64,000 nt of DNA from the NCBI RefSeq assembly GCF_000003605.2, contig NW_003134354.1, positions 303,555 through 367,554 on the forward strand, written 5' to 3'. A program made the translations under genes and the position numbers. Under the pieces are notes generated by a model. It searched no databases. It saw nothing but the letters and a program-made list of their open reading frames with translations, and was not told the origin of the DNA. Within the stretch, counting starts at the first letter, position 1, and every line of letters begins with the position of its first letter. This DNA is from Saccoglossus kowalevskii. Taxonomy: Eukaryota > Hemichordata > Enteropneusta > Harrimaniidae. Positions 1-13,949 of this stretch are shown one piece after another.

Positions 1-1324
1 TGTGTGGTTCCAAATCTGTATATGAGTAAAAGTGTGTGGTCCCAAATCTGTATATGAGTAAATGTATGTGAATCCAAATCTGTATATGAATAAAAGTGTG
101 TGGTTCGAAATCGGTATATGAGTAAAAGTGTGTGATTCCAAATCTGTATATGAATAAAAGTGTGTGGTTCGAAATCGGTATATGAATAAAAGTGTGTGGT
201 TCGAAATCGGTATATGAGTAAAAATGTGTGAATCCAAATCTGTATATGAATAAAAGTGTGTGGTTCGAAATCGGTATATGAATAAAAGTGTGTGGTTCGA
301 AATCTGTATATGAATAAAAGTGTGTGGTCCCAAATCTGTATATGAGTAAATGTATGTGAAACCAAATCTGTATATGAGTAAAAGTGTGTGGTTCCAAATC
401 TGTATATGAATAAAAGTGTGTGGTCCCAAATCTGTATATGAGTAAATGTATGTGAATCCAAATCTGTATATGAATAAAAGTGTGTGGTTCGAAATCGGTA
501 TATGAGTAAAAGTGTGTGAATCCAAATCTGTATATGAATAAAAGTGTGTGGTTCGAAATCGGTATATGAATAAAAGTGTGTGGTTCGAAATCGGTATATG
601 AGTAAAAGTGTGTGAATCCAAATCTGTATATGAATAAAAGTGTGTGGTTCGAAATCGGTATACGAGTAAAAGTGTGTGAATCCAAATCTGTATATGAATA
701 AAAGTGTGTGAATCCAAATCTGTATATGAATAAAAGTGGTTCGAAATCTGTATATGAGTAAAAGTGTGTGGTCCCAAATCTGTATATGAGTAAAAGTGTG
801 TGGTCCCAAATCTGTATATGAGTAAATGTATGTGAATCCAAATCTGTATATGAATAAAAGTGTGTGGTTCGAAATCGATATATGAGTAAAAGTGTGTGAA
901 TCCAAATCTGTATATGAGTAAAAGTGTGTGAATCCAAATCTGTATATGAATAAAAGTGTGTGGTTCGAAATCGGTATATGAATAAAAGTGTGTGAATCCA
1001 AATCTGTATATGAGTAAAAGTGTGTGGTCCCAAATCTGTATATGAGTAAAAGTGTGTGAATCCAAATCTGTATATGAATACAAGTGTGTGGTTCGAAATC
1101 GGTATATGAATAAAAGTGTGTGAATCCAAATCTGTATATGAGTAAAAGTGTGTGGTCCCAAATCTGTATATGAGTAAAAGTGTGTGAATCCAAATCTGTA
1201 TATAAATAAAAGTGTGTAGTTCGAAAACGGTATATGAATAAAAGTGTGTGAATCTAAATCTTTATATGAATAAAAGTGTGTGGCCCCAAATCTGTATATG
1301 AGTAAAAGTGCGTGGTCCCAAATT
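1..1324. repeat. 32-bp minisatellite, about 41 tandem units
   Basis: A continuous array of 32-bp units begins at the window edge, so it extends upstream. Each unit has the form TGTGTG, a variable 3-5 base piece, AAATC, (T/G)GTATATGA, then (A/G)TAAAAG. There are at least three unit types. One carries GGTTCG with AAATCGG, one AATCC with AAATCTG, and one GGTCCC with AAATCTG. The G in TTCG and the G in ATCGG almost always occur together. The last units (after about 1200) are the most diverged, as expected at the edge of an array. One unit near 735 lost TGTG. The period is not a multiple of three and no open frame runs through it, so it is non-coding. Confidence 0.97.
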
Positions 1325-4300
1325 TTTCACTAGTTTGACGTCAACAGAAATTCGTCATTAGACCGGCACCGATCCTCACCCACGGCTCAGATTAATGCAG
1401 AAATATAGATGTTATCACCCGTGTCTGCTGTTGTCATGACTACATTAGATCTGATGTCTCAGCATCAATTCGCGAAAACGGCGTAAACTAAAACATGTTT
1501 CCGACATTTCTGAAGATATCTACTGATATATGCGTTTACGACATGGCTGGAAAAACAACTAATAAAACACTTAGCTGTAGGTTCATAGCTTTTCTTATGG
1601 CGGTCCTTTGTTTGTGTAATGATATTCTAGTCATTAGTCATATCTGAGATATATTTATGGAACCAGAAGATCTATGGTTCCTCCCATAGGCTTACGTAAC
1701 ACACACGTGCAACGGCAAATATCATCGCAAATAAAAATCGATAAAGTACACCATTTCCTTATACAACGCAAAATTATCACCAATCGATAGTATGTTCATT
1801 AAACCACACGCAACTCCTGTGACAGCCATTTTTGAACGAGGACAAAATTATATGACTGAATGACCCGTCACTGTCGTAGAACACTAGGAAATTATCGTCT
1901 ATTACTATTAGTAGATGGCTATGGACTTTAATGTTTAATGTTGTTTTCCTTACATTCAATATGCATTGAAAGACATTTATTTGTATTTGCTTTGCGTGAG
2001 TACCCATTGGGAATAAAAATGACAAATTGCGAACAAATTATATTTCATTTTAGAAGCATATTCTATAGACCACGATGGAAATATATTTTGTCATTGAAAC
2101 CGCGCTAAACATGTTGTATTACTTCATGACATCAAGTACCTTATAGGACACTATATCATTTTTTCACCTCATGTCACCGACCATTTTTTTTAAATATTGA
2201 GATGTATCATTGCCATAGGAAACAAACCATAAAACGGGCAAAACATGCCCAATTTTGTACATCCATCGTATTCTCTGAATATTATCCTCGTGGAACAATA
2301 AAAAATGGCAAAAATAGAGCCCTCTGTTAGCAATGCATACATATGGCCTCACACCATATGCATCATATGTGTACGTGTGAGCTTGAAATATAACTTATCA
2401 GGAAGGGGACACCCCCCCCCACACTTCAATTCCTGTCATGGTACGCCTCGTCCTCGGCAAGGGTCTAATGAAAATAAGCAAGCCCTCTTGCCTAGGGTTG
2501 TGGAGATGCCACAAATACAGAATTTTATTCCCATATTTTTCTTGTGATAAATCCCAAGTGGCATTGGAAAAGGTATTTCGATTGAGCTGAGGTTGCAAAT
2601 TAGTTTAATTCAGGAGTTATTGTGTGATCACTAGGACTAAAGTAAAAACAAATATCATATGACATTATATTCAGTAATTGTGTAATTGTAACCTTAGTTG
2701 TCATGTCGTATTTCTCCTGAGTAATAATAAGACTAAACCGTAATTCGTCTAGATTTTAGATTTATTAAATTACATAATATAAGCAAACCATGTAATGAAC
2801 TTATTTCCCACTGTTCCTTGCGGTGTGCAATGTGTCTCCCATTTCCCATATTTGATTTCGATCACGTGCGTTGAATAGTAACAGTTTCTAGGGATAATTG
2901 TAAACATGTCTCCGATAAATTCAAATATTGAGTGTGTGTTGACAACACAACTAGGATTAGAAATATTATTATGGAACATCAATTCATGATCTCCTGAATA
3001 AATTGAATGATAAATCGTTGTTCTTGGGCATTTATGATATTATTATATGAACCCCCATATCACCCATGATAAAAATTGATGGGAACTATTTAAAAGCTTT
3101 TATTCAGTTAAGATTTACAGTATTGTATTAGGGTATTTGTACGATGATAATATACTCTGTTTTTTTAAACTTTTTTTTACCGGTGTAACAATATCATACA
3201 TATCCTGTGTGTTTATACATCTCTTGAGACAAATGCTGCATTGTTTTGAGTAGTATGCCTCCTTAAAAAGCACTCATGATATCTTCAACTACCAAACTCC
3301 GTTTACTTAATAGTGATTATTGGTCTTTGGGGACTCTATGGCCATAACTATATATGGGTATAATTACATGCTTATTTGGGTATATGCACATATTTAAAAT
3401 TAAAATTGATCTTTGGGACTAGTCACCAGTTAACATTATATCACGACCTACAGCACCGCTTAAAACAATTGCAATGTGTCGTACTTTATTTCAGTATTGT
3501 CAATTTTACATGGTTATACGTTATTTTAACCATGTTGTTGTGGGGATTTGAAATTCGCAAAAATATTCATAAATTGTTAAAAACAAATTTCTAATTTGTT
3601 TAAACAAATCCAAATATAAATACCTGAAGTCGCAAAACAAAGCTGAACTGAACATCAACAGCTTGCGATCCAGATAATATGTTGTGTTATTTTTTAATGA
3701 GAAATCACACGCGCCATGAATGTTGAATTAGGAATACCTCGTCATTCATTACTTGCCATAATTTTTATTATGCACGCACAACAGCGTATATCTAACTATA
3801 ATAAGATGTCATAGAACATGATAACATACACAAATATTTTTATCAACAATCTCATCTCTGAATAGGATCTGAACAGACGATATCTGCATTATGATTCATC
3901 CCAAGAAGGTTCGCAAACATCCTTGGATGCACACTCTACAAAGATGATGGTATTTGCACTGTGAGACAAAAACAAGTTACACATCTAAAACAAATAGTGG
4001 AATACATGTTTGGATACACATATTGGGTAACTGTCGTGTACCTGTTTGGTCATCGTGGCCAGTGCACGTCCTTTCAATGTGTTCTCGCGCGCCAAAGGCC
4101 GAGTGAAATCTTATATATCGCAAACTGCTGATGATTTTTCCGCAAAGATACGAAACTAGGGAGTATCATATAAAAACACTAGTAAGGTGAAACTAACTAG
4201 TACGTGTATACGTAATGACTTCCGGGAAAAATGCATCATTCATTCAACTTGCTTGCTAATGTGATATTTCTGTTTACAGGATGTATAATAATCACGCGAT

Positions 4301-7300
4301 CCGTTTTCACTACATGCCTTGATCATATCTCGTACATTCGGTCGGCATATATGTCCTAAAAGCCTGGCAATCCTGATTAGATTAATATCATTTTATAGAG
4401 CTCTATGCACAGTACGCTTCTGAGAATATCTTTTAGTCATCGTTCATATTTCAATTAGTGATTCGATGTGAGTGAGTGTTAGAAATTATTCAGCTAATGA
4501 TTCGGGGATTTCTCTTTCTTTTTACTGTTGTTGGTTTACACACTCACGTCAAATTACATAAAAACAATACGAAATGATTTCTCGACATAACTGTCACCTA
4601 CACCTTATTGCGCTCACGTACACACGTGTTATCGGGTAAATGAAGTAAATACTAATTCAAAAAAGTAATGTTACTTGTTATATCTTGTACTAGCTCGATC
4701 GACCCGTGTAAATCTCGTAATATTGATGAGTTTTGCTTAACAACCCTCGAGCATACAACGATACACGTACGAAAACCTGATTTACCCAGGACACTTTCAT
4801 CCATCATGCTGTGACTGGTAAGATCGCTTGATGGATATATCATTAAAGAAAACAACTAATGTTGCTGATGCAATGATACAAGGTTTTCCTGTAATCAACA
4901 TCCATTCACCGGAAATCAAACATAGGAAACCCCCATGGTAACGAATTAGTGTCTTTATAGTTTACACCGTGTTAAGAATCAAATTACGGATCTATCATAT
5001 CATCGCCTGGGAACACGTTTCCTCCTCTTTAATCTGTTTGTTCAATGTCTGGGGTTGGTGAATTTCTCTTGGGGTATTAAACATGTAATACTCATGATGT
5101 ACAACATGATTTGCATATTATAAGGGGATCATCGAAACTGTCACGAGATATTAAATATTTAAAACTAGCCACAAACAAAATGATTGAGATTGTATTTAGT
5201 GCTATACGCGAACATCGAATATTCTTCTATATATATATCACCTGTGGACCCGTATTATATGTTTTGTACGGAGAAAGAGCATGTCGATTATTATAAGACG
5301 TTTGCTGATTCATACATTTATTCCCACATTGGACACACTTCTCAATTACAAAGGTCTGTTCGGGTACACATATTTAGTGTTTGTTTGCCGGTTCGTATTT
5401 TGTGTTTCTCATTGTCAGTTGAATATATGGCCATTTAAACCCTCAATAATGATTTACAAAATGATATGTTTTATTTATTCCTCATAGCTTATAAATTAAA
5501 TATTCAAAGATGACGACGTTATAAACCAAAGAGCATGACCCTACTTACTTCATCCTGGAATACAATGTCACTTCCGTATATTTCAATAACCGCAATGTGT
5601 TTAGGAAGTCTATTTCACAAGATCCGGAAGAGTCACTGTAAAACTGATAAACGTAAATGGAAACGCATCCTTGGCAATTAATTAGGAACCATCAATGTAC
5701 ATTTGGGAACAATTATTTACCTACTTCCGTAAAGAGTATTGAGAATACATGTTGTATGTTTTGATGTACAATTATAATTGAAACAATGGCACAGACAGAG
5801 ACGCATACAACGGTTGATTTGCTGTTTGGTTGTTCACTCGTCGTATTGCACTATAATCGATCAGGATTATATTGATCCAGACAGGACGCGCAATGCCGGA
5901 CACGTCAGCATTATATTCATTAAGTACAAGCTTTGATGTTAGCGATGCAATGCATACTTAATTTGCTAAAATTTGTATTCTCAATTTAACGCTCGTTTTA
6001 ACAGTATTATCAATAATACAAAACGTATTACTGAATTCATTAATTGCCTGAATGAAATGTCCAGAGAAAGAGAATGTGTTACCACCGACAAGGCTGAGTT
6101 CTTTATATTGGAATTATGATTTTATTCTTGAAATTGTTTTAATAGTTCACGTGATATAATCTTGGATACAAAATTGTATTTTTTCATTTCATAAAAAAGG
6201 CTTTACGCGAAAACGAAAGGACGCAATTATAAGCACACTCTTGGTACTGTTATGGATAAGATTCTCGCTTTAAGGAATTCGTCTCATTGGTTTATCATTG
6301 CAACTTTTTTTATTTTTATTTTATTTTAGGGGTTCTTTCAATAACCGGATGAGATTTTTCTATAACGGTGTCATTGTGTGGTGAATCATGGTTTTTGCCC
6401 CACTGGTTATGTGCTTTCTTCTATCCCCCATATCTATTCGGAGCCGTCATTTAAAACATAGAGATCCCAATTTTTAACAATACAAATGTCGGTTGCTTAC
6501 AACTATTTCATAAACTTGCAATGCATGGTGGCGACGTTACGTGTTTTAATCAAACTCTATCAAAATATGTTCAAACTTAACACAGCAGGTGTCTTGCTGT
6601 TGGCATATGGCCATATATCCAATAAATCTATATCACTGTTTAATCTGGGATTTAATTTTATGATAACAACCAATGTATCGAAGAATATAAATTAACTAAA
6701 TTAAAACAGACAGTGTTATGTGTGGTCCCCGAGAATCTTTGATTTCTCACAACTCGTTTACATACCAAATATAGGCATAAAGACAAAATTTTTATTTTTT
6801 TTTCTGAAACAGGAGGGGTAAAGTAAAATGAAATACATTGATTACCCGGGTTTAGAATGTTGGTGGGTGGGCGACTTATTATGACTGATAATGATAGTTT
6901 TGTGCAATAAAACAAATAATAGTATTCACAGTTTTACAAGGCCTTGTTGGTTGACAGATTGTTATGCAAGACATGTTTAAAAAGTAATATAATATTCCTA
7001 TGCAATATACTCCTCAGTTTTATTAATTATTTGATGACTGGTCAAAATTGACTTCCCACGTTAGAGCATATTGTAAACCAATTGCTCAACCCAATACATT
7101 AAAATGGCCAAACCTAGCAGGTTATTAAAAATTACTGACTGCAAATTATGTCAACCGAGTAAGCTTCACACTTATAAGTATTATCACCACCCGTCCAAAA
7201 GAAAAATAACATCACAATAATGCACATACAAAAATTGGTTGTGAGAATAATAATTTTTTCTGTTGCGTATATGTCTTCCTTACCAAGGAAATATACGTAC

Positions 7301-7469
7301 AATATTGTATGCATAGATATTTTAGAGAAACAATTATTAGAATATTCGAAGAGCTCTATAACGTCTCGCTCGATTCAAGTAATGTACCACTCGCACTTGT
7401 TTTATAACCACCATTGCAGCTGAACCTACGTGCGTTTTAGTACAAAGCACTGCACATTTGTAGCTTAAT
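1325..7469. other. Gene-poor AT-rich stretch
   Basis: I see no supportable gene here. The open frames are short (60-85 codons), on both strands, mostly without usable ATG context or splice sites. A 10-base C run lies near 2408 and several homopolymer tracts are present. A 'gcatgc' doublet and other small palindromes occur but are not distinctive. Confidence 0.6.
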
Positions 7470-7680
7470 ATTAAGCTATTTGAACTCGCCATTATGTTCA
7501 TTTTGCCAGAATGACGATGGAACACTTGAACGTTTATTAGTTCTTTGTCATTGTGTTCAAGACAGATGGGGAGCCTTTCAGACAGAGTGTAATGTCAATA
7601 TGCAAATTGAGTGCAACGCTGTAAATATCATTTTAGAAATGCTTATTATAATGCCGTGCGATGTCCGTCACTGAAACGCC
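7470..7680 (+). mobile_element. Non-LTR retrotransposon (LINE) fragment, ORF2 C-terminal zinc motif
   Basis: In the frame of 7480 the translation contains NSPLCSFCQNDDGTLERLL followed by VLCHCVQDRWGAF. This fits the Cys-rich motif after the reverse transcriptase domain of LINE ORF2 proteins (C-x2-C, then E/D-x-T-x2-x-L, then x4-C, then W). It is a decayed remnant: no reverse transcriptase core lies upstream in this frame, and the frame closes about 30 codons after the W. A stretch with 'NIILEMLII' follows, which may be the remains of the hydrophobic segment usual in this part of the protein. The recognition is by motif only. Confidence 0.55.
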
Positions 7681-10600
7681 ACTTTTTTATTGGACTATCG
7701 GTATCACGTGCAGTTCTGTTATCAGATTATAACTGGTCACTGATTGATGTCAACACACGAACATGCAAATGAGTATGACTCGCCTTGTCGATTTTTTGTT
7801 TCAGAATTTCTACGAATCGTTTAAACAACAAATCCTTCATGATTCGTTCACATTAGGCAATACTGGATGGTTTCAACTAGGAAACTACCAAACAGAGAGT
7901 TTTTGCATGTCGTTTGCTGGTGAACGTTTCAAACGCAACTGAAATACAAGCGTTTATAACGCATTTATCGTATTGTCGATTTCTTCGTTCTCAAGCCACT
8001 TCTCACGTACACTTGCTTGTTTCGACATTTCGGGATAATATAATTGAAATAAAGAACTATCGCAGTGGCCATTATTGGGTGACAACAGGGCTCGGACGGA
8101 GATGTTCGCTTAAATATTTTAAAATAAATTATTGCGCACATCTCCGTTCTTGCTCTGTTATTGTGCAATAATGTTTTTCTCATATTTCACAATGGCATAC
8201 ATTCCCGATTTTACAATCCGTCGTTTTTTTATAACTGTATGGGACAGTTTAGACTGCTGCCCAAATATTAGTATTCCATCACTGTACACCAAGTTCTTTG
8301 TGATTTGTTGTATTTAGGATATTACCACCTTCCTAGCTACGTGAAGTAAATAAATACAAATATGAAAAAAAAAAACATGCTGAAAGAGGTTAGCCGGTTG
8401 TATCCTTGGCAGCCGTATCCATAGTAATGACACGTATAACTGATTTCGTATGATTGTGCATGCATTCTATATGCTGCATAGTTACAGTTCTGCAATACCG
8501 TTTTCGCTTTGGTGTCAGCTATCATGCATATGAGGATAATGCATGAAGAACATTGATTGCTTACATAACCTTTTACCAATTCACTGTCGCAATGTATTAC
8601 GTTTGTTTTAATCTAAACTGATCGTGCCGCAGATTAGCCACCCACAATTGAATTTCACTACTTCTTTAATAAAATATCACCCACATTGCTTCGCATGCTA
8701 CTTCGCATGCATGTAATTTGAATCGAGCTCTGTCCATTTTGTGCCGATAAGTTTAATTCTCCCTTTCCGCAGATATTTTGTGGATTATGTTTTGAAAAAC
8801 CATTAGCCGGATTGCTTTGATATTGGCATGTATGTAATTGTACCAGTGTTCAATTTTAAAGTTTGGTTACAATTTACTAATTTGTTTAAAATTAGTCTTT
8901 TTCTTGTTAAAAGCGCTAATGTATATATATTTAGGAAATATTGTTTTTTCTTTTGAGTATCATAGAGTGTGTATGGAAATTACTTTTGATGTGTCAGGGA
9001 AATTAAGCCGTAATCTCGCCAAAAAGGCAATAAACGTCAAATGTGACCAGTAGATAGTAGAATTTAAAAAAACAGAAATCATCATTTTATAATTGTGTCG
9101 AAGTAGTACAATGAATGACCTTAACCTTGAAATGACTCATTACTTGTTTTGTTATCTAGGTGAGACACGTACTTAGTGAAAAGTTTCGGATTAAAACTGT
9201 TTTCCAGATGTATTGAATTCTCAAGTACAGGCCGAAATAATCACCTCTTTTACAACGAATCACCAGTGCTCCACTTGCGTTTAATTGGAGCTTATCGTTT
9301 CGCGAATTAATTATAAATACTAAATCGTCTTTAAAAGTTTCAAATCAGAAAACCAGGGACTCATCAAAGCGGAAATATCAGACGAGTACATTGAAAAGCG
9401 ATGTCAGAGGTTATGGCGTCACTTCTGGCGACGATTCTCAATTGGCACTAGAACATAGTATAATCATATACTACTCGCAGTTATCTGTGAAATAATATCG
9501 TACTCGATCATCTAATTCGAACAGCGTGACTGTGTCAAAAATCAGATATCATGTACATTTCGTGTACCTATCGTATATATTATTTGCATAATTCAACGAT
9601 AATATTAGGTATCTAATCAAGATTAAACAATTCTGTAAACACCATTGATAAACGCACACAGAAATCGCCAGCCACGAAAACAAATCAGTGACGTATGAAA
9701 AATTTAATTTAACAAAAAAGTAAGAGTACAGAAGGGTAGCAGTTTAACACCATGTGTATTCACATTGTTTTCACTGTGTTGTTGATCACTTGATTCTCGA
9801 ATGAGTTGCGACCATCATTACAAGCGTTAATGACCCAGACAACTGTGCCAACTCATGGAAACCTACGTGCAGAAACTAATAAATTGATTCTTTGATAAAT
9901 GTGGCAATTATTAAATATCAACAATAATTTATGATGACAAATGAGAAACAAATGAAAAAGTGTTCTTTATACTAAAGTATTTCGGAATATATGTGATAAA
10001 GATTCAGCATATTTTGACGTAAAAGGAGGAAATTAAATATGGCAACAATTTTGAATAGCGTTTCCTAACTTGTATCATTTCGTATGTATATAATCAATAT
10101 CCCGATGTCATGTGGTGTGTCCCTAGTATTCATCATATCATTATACACTATTGACTCTTATTACTAACGTTTGTGATAGTTAAAACATTAAAGTATACCA
10201 TGATATATTCTACCGCGGAATGAAAGCTGGATTCGGACGTAATACATAAATCAGTGCATCTATGGAAAATATTTTTTAATTAATATAATTATAATTACAT
10301 ATATGGCAAGACTTAATCTATACCATAGATCATTTATTGACTGAGAACCATTTTACATCATTTCAAATCAAACTCATGCTGTCACAGAAGTCAATGAGTT
10401 CACGTTACACACTGTGTCCGCAGTCTGATTAACTGTATTGATCAGTTAGTTGCATGCAGTAAATTAAATTAGATTGTATAACCGGATGTCCGATATTGCC
10501 ACGATTCACAGTACGCATTGCAGTGCACACTGAGATCGGATCGTCTGTGTTTCGCTAAAGGTAACATGTGTCGTAATAGAGATTGAGAAGCTGTGATATG

Positions 10601-13600
10601 GCTTTTGAAACTAGATAACTGCGTTAATTATCATGTACAAGCAATCCTCCTAGATAAGTGAATTGTATTTTGAATCGCACTCTATGTAAATGACATTCTG
10701 TCTACTCTACGTCGTCCAGCAGGCACTATACACTTTTCAGACAGAACACATGAACTCTTGTCCAAACTTTTTATATTCGATATTATCAATATACTGAAAT
10801 GTCCTTGAATATAATTGGATATTTACGGAAGATGGTTCACGAGCCGAAGACAAAAATAAAAAAAAACTGTTGTAGACAATGATGTCCGCCTAATCGGATC
10901 AGATCGGATGTTATTAAGTTGTCAAACAACCTAAGATAATCGCTAAGTTAACTCCCATATGACCACGAACCTATTCTAAAAACACAACAAAAATGATCTG
11001 CACAGTTAAGCAGTGAGTTTTGCTTAAAGCGAGACGTGTTTGGGAGGGAGGAGTATATGTGAATTACTACAAGAATATTCGAGAATGTTTATCGAAATTG
11101 AAATCAAACACTATTTTTGTTATCAATAGCTGTTATTGATTATTACATTGTCTTGCAGCATAGTGACATGTATACAGAGAATTGAGTCATGATATATGGG
11201 TTGGCAGCGTGCAGGTACATTGTGAGTGACATGCGGGAATTGGATCTGATATTGGATACACGAATTGAACATAACGCAATTATAATATAAAACACGATTT
11301 GTTTGCATCAATTTGCAGAAATCACCGTGATGTTTTATATATTGTGGCATATATGTGATATAATGCCCTTGATAATAGTGACGTCAGCTTACAAACATAA
11401 ATACATGTGTGTGTTTGAGCATTGTGATCGATGTTGATTCGATTGCCATTGATTTCCAGCGTTCGTTGTGATTGTCACATTTTTCTAGTGTATTTGGAAT
11501 GCTTGTAATAACTTGTATATCCTCTTAGTATAGTAGTAGTAGTAGACTCCTACCCATATTTACATACATTTTCAAAATCACGAACTGTCGAGGTTATGAT
11601 AGTGAATCACCTAATGAAAACCAGTATTGGATTTCTTTGCAATCATTCTGTTCGAGCAATTGTCAAACATTTACATTGGAGGGATTGGGTTAAAATAAAC
11701 ACTTTTCTTGAAGTAACAAAGTTTACGGAAATATAAATGACACGTGCGTCCTGTATATTTCTTATGTAGTACTTCTAATGAATGTATTATCAACAAAAAT
11801 ATTATGAATATACGTCGAAATCTCGTAAATTAACAGTAGTCAAGGAGAGCGTCAGAAATGAAAACGTACAAATAAATGTCACGTTTAACATTATCCGGAA
11901 ATTTAACATTAAAATGTCTTGTTTTTTTGTCAGTACACTTTTTTGGTCCAGTGTTTTTTTTTAATGTTTGCATACACGCTATTTGAGCAGGAGTTTCAGT
12001 CACAAATTAACGGCTGATGTGTCAACCGATCACTAGGATGACATCGTGAAGAGCAAAAATATGCTGGTTTCATAAACATGGAGCAAAAACCACCAACGTT
12101 ATAAAAAACGAATTTGGAAGCGAAACATCACACATGAATCAATGTTGTGTAAAATATATGGACGATAGGTTTAGAGTGTATTTGCATGGAGAATAGGGTT
12201 GTTTCGCTCTCAAAAAACATTAGTGAACACAGATTATATATTTTAATGTATAGTATATGAACTTATGACAAGGTAGAACACGTTTCTTAATGCGTTTCAA
12301 AATGTACACAAAAATGTACAAGGGGGACAGGGGGGTCAAGCTAGAATGACAGCGTAACCCTTCTGATCGTTGGACTCTTTTCTAATTACTGATGTTGTAA
12401 ATATGAATTAGTTTTCGATAAATGGCAAAAAAACTTGCAAAACACGGTTAATAGCGTGATTGAAGTAAATTTTATTTACATGATTGAAACACTTTGTTAT
12501 AGTTGGATTATGCGGCTTGTCAACTCACACGTTCTATATATTGCATAGAGATTGGTTGAACATTGTTGTAATTGGTAATTAACTTATAAATCAACACAGT
12601 CAATTTCGTGAGAAATGAACACAGTGTCTATGATGGAAATCACATGTTTGAAGTTATTACGTTCAGTTTTCCTTTTTTTGATTGCGCTGAAAACATATCA
12701 GACTTTAAAATGTCTACCCACACTCGTCTTTTGTGTTCGAGTAGTAATTGCATATCTTTAGAATTTTTAGAAAAAATCTAATTATTACATTAGGCGCAAG
12801 ACACAACGGTATTTGAATGACACACAAATCAGTCGTTGATTTCATAATAATTTCAACATTTATTTCAATTTGAAAACTACACTTGTCATCGAAAAACGCG
12901 TAATAAACGTATTTGTCAAAGATTGAGATTCGAAATGACATTATTAAAGTACGTCACACAAGCTGATGTAAACGTTTTTGACATTAAATTCATGACGTTC
13001 TTCGTCCGGCAGGTGGTTGTACGATGTACGGATATGACCCATCGTTCAAGACAGCATAGAACTTATATTGGACTAAGTTGACTGCTTCGAGCCTTTTGTA
13101 TCTACAATTCAGAAGTTGGTGTTCTGTCACAGCACTAGACGTGTATATGGTGTAGTGCGGTGAACTAATTAATGGCGTTAAAGTTGCATAGACAAATAAA
13201 TACTCGCAACATGGCTGTGGGATTCGAATAATATCAGCCTAACCCACCCCTAGTTGTATTTTGGTCAGTCAAAGTTCAAAAAAGTTGACACATAAAGATC
13301 GGCCATAAATATCCTTTTCATGACAGTCCAAAAAAGTAACAAACTTATTAGGAACAAATTTGAAAAAAAAATATCTTTAAGCTCCAATAGAGATGTTCAG
13401 TGATGATATATGTAAACATCGCACATATGTGTGTCACCCCACTCACCCACACATCAGCTTTATGACCGAATTAAGTTTAAACACGTAATACTTACGTCAT
13501 GTTAGTCTGGATCTCTGTCATAAAAACGCATCGACACAAATAGAATTTAGAATGGACGTAATGTTGAGATAAATACGGCATTAATGATGATGCACAAGAT

Positions 13601-13747
13601 AATCGATGCGTGGCCAGCCATGTGAAAATCTGGATTAATACAAAACCACTTACTACTTTCGAAAGAAATCTTAATATTCTTTTGATTTGGTCATTCTAAT
13701 GACATTACTCACGCTTTTTACTAACTTAGAAAATATATAGTTTTCCC
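7681..13747. other. No gene recognised
   Basis: AT-rich sequence with only short open frames. A short TAG/TAGTAG trinucleotide run lies near 11528. No splice-supported exon, RNA gene or clear repeat boundary was seen. Confidence 0.5.
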
Positions 13748-13949
13748 NNNNNNNNNNNNNNNNNNNNNNNNNNNNNNNNNNNNNNNNNNNNNNNNNNNNN
13801 NNNNNNNNNNNNNNNNNNNNNNNNNNNNNNNNNNNNNNNNNNNNNNNNNNNNNNNNNNNNNNNNNNNNNNNNNNNNNNNNNNNNNNNNNNNNNNNNNNNN
13901 NNNNNNNNNNNNNNNNNNNNNNNNNNNNNNNNNNNNNNNNNNNNNNNNN
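13748..13949. other. Assembly gap (202 N)
   Basis: A run of N. Two minus-strand open frames that appear to cross it are artefacts of translating N as X and are not genes. Confidence 1.

Noticed and set aside
5551-5571. CIPG codons on the minus strand
   Set aside because: The match is C-I-P-G directly followed by a stop, with no second Cys, leader or splice support; chance.
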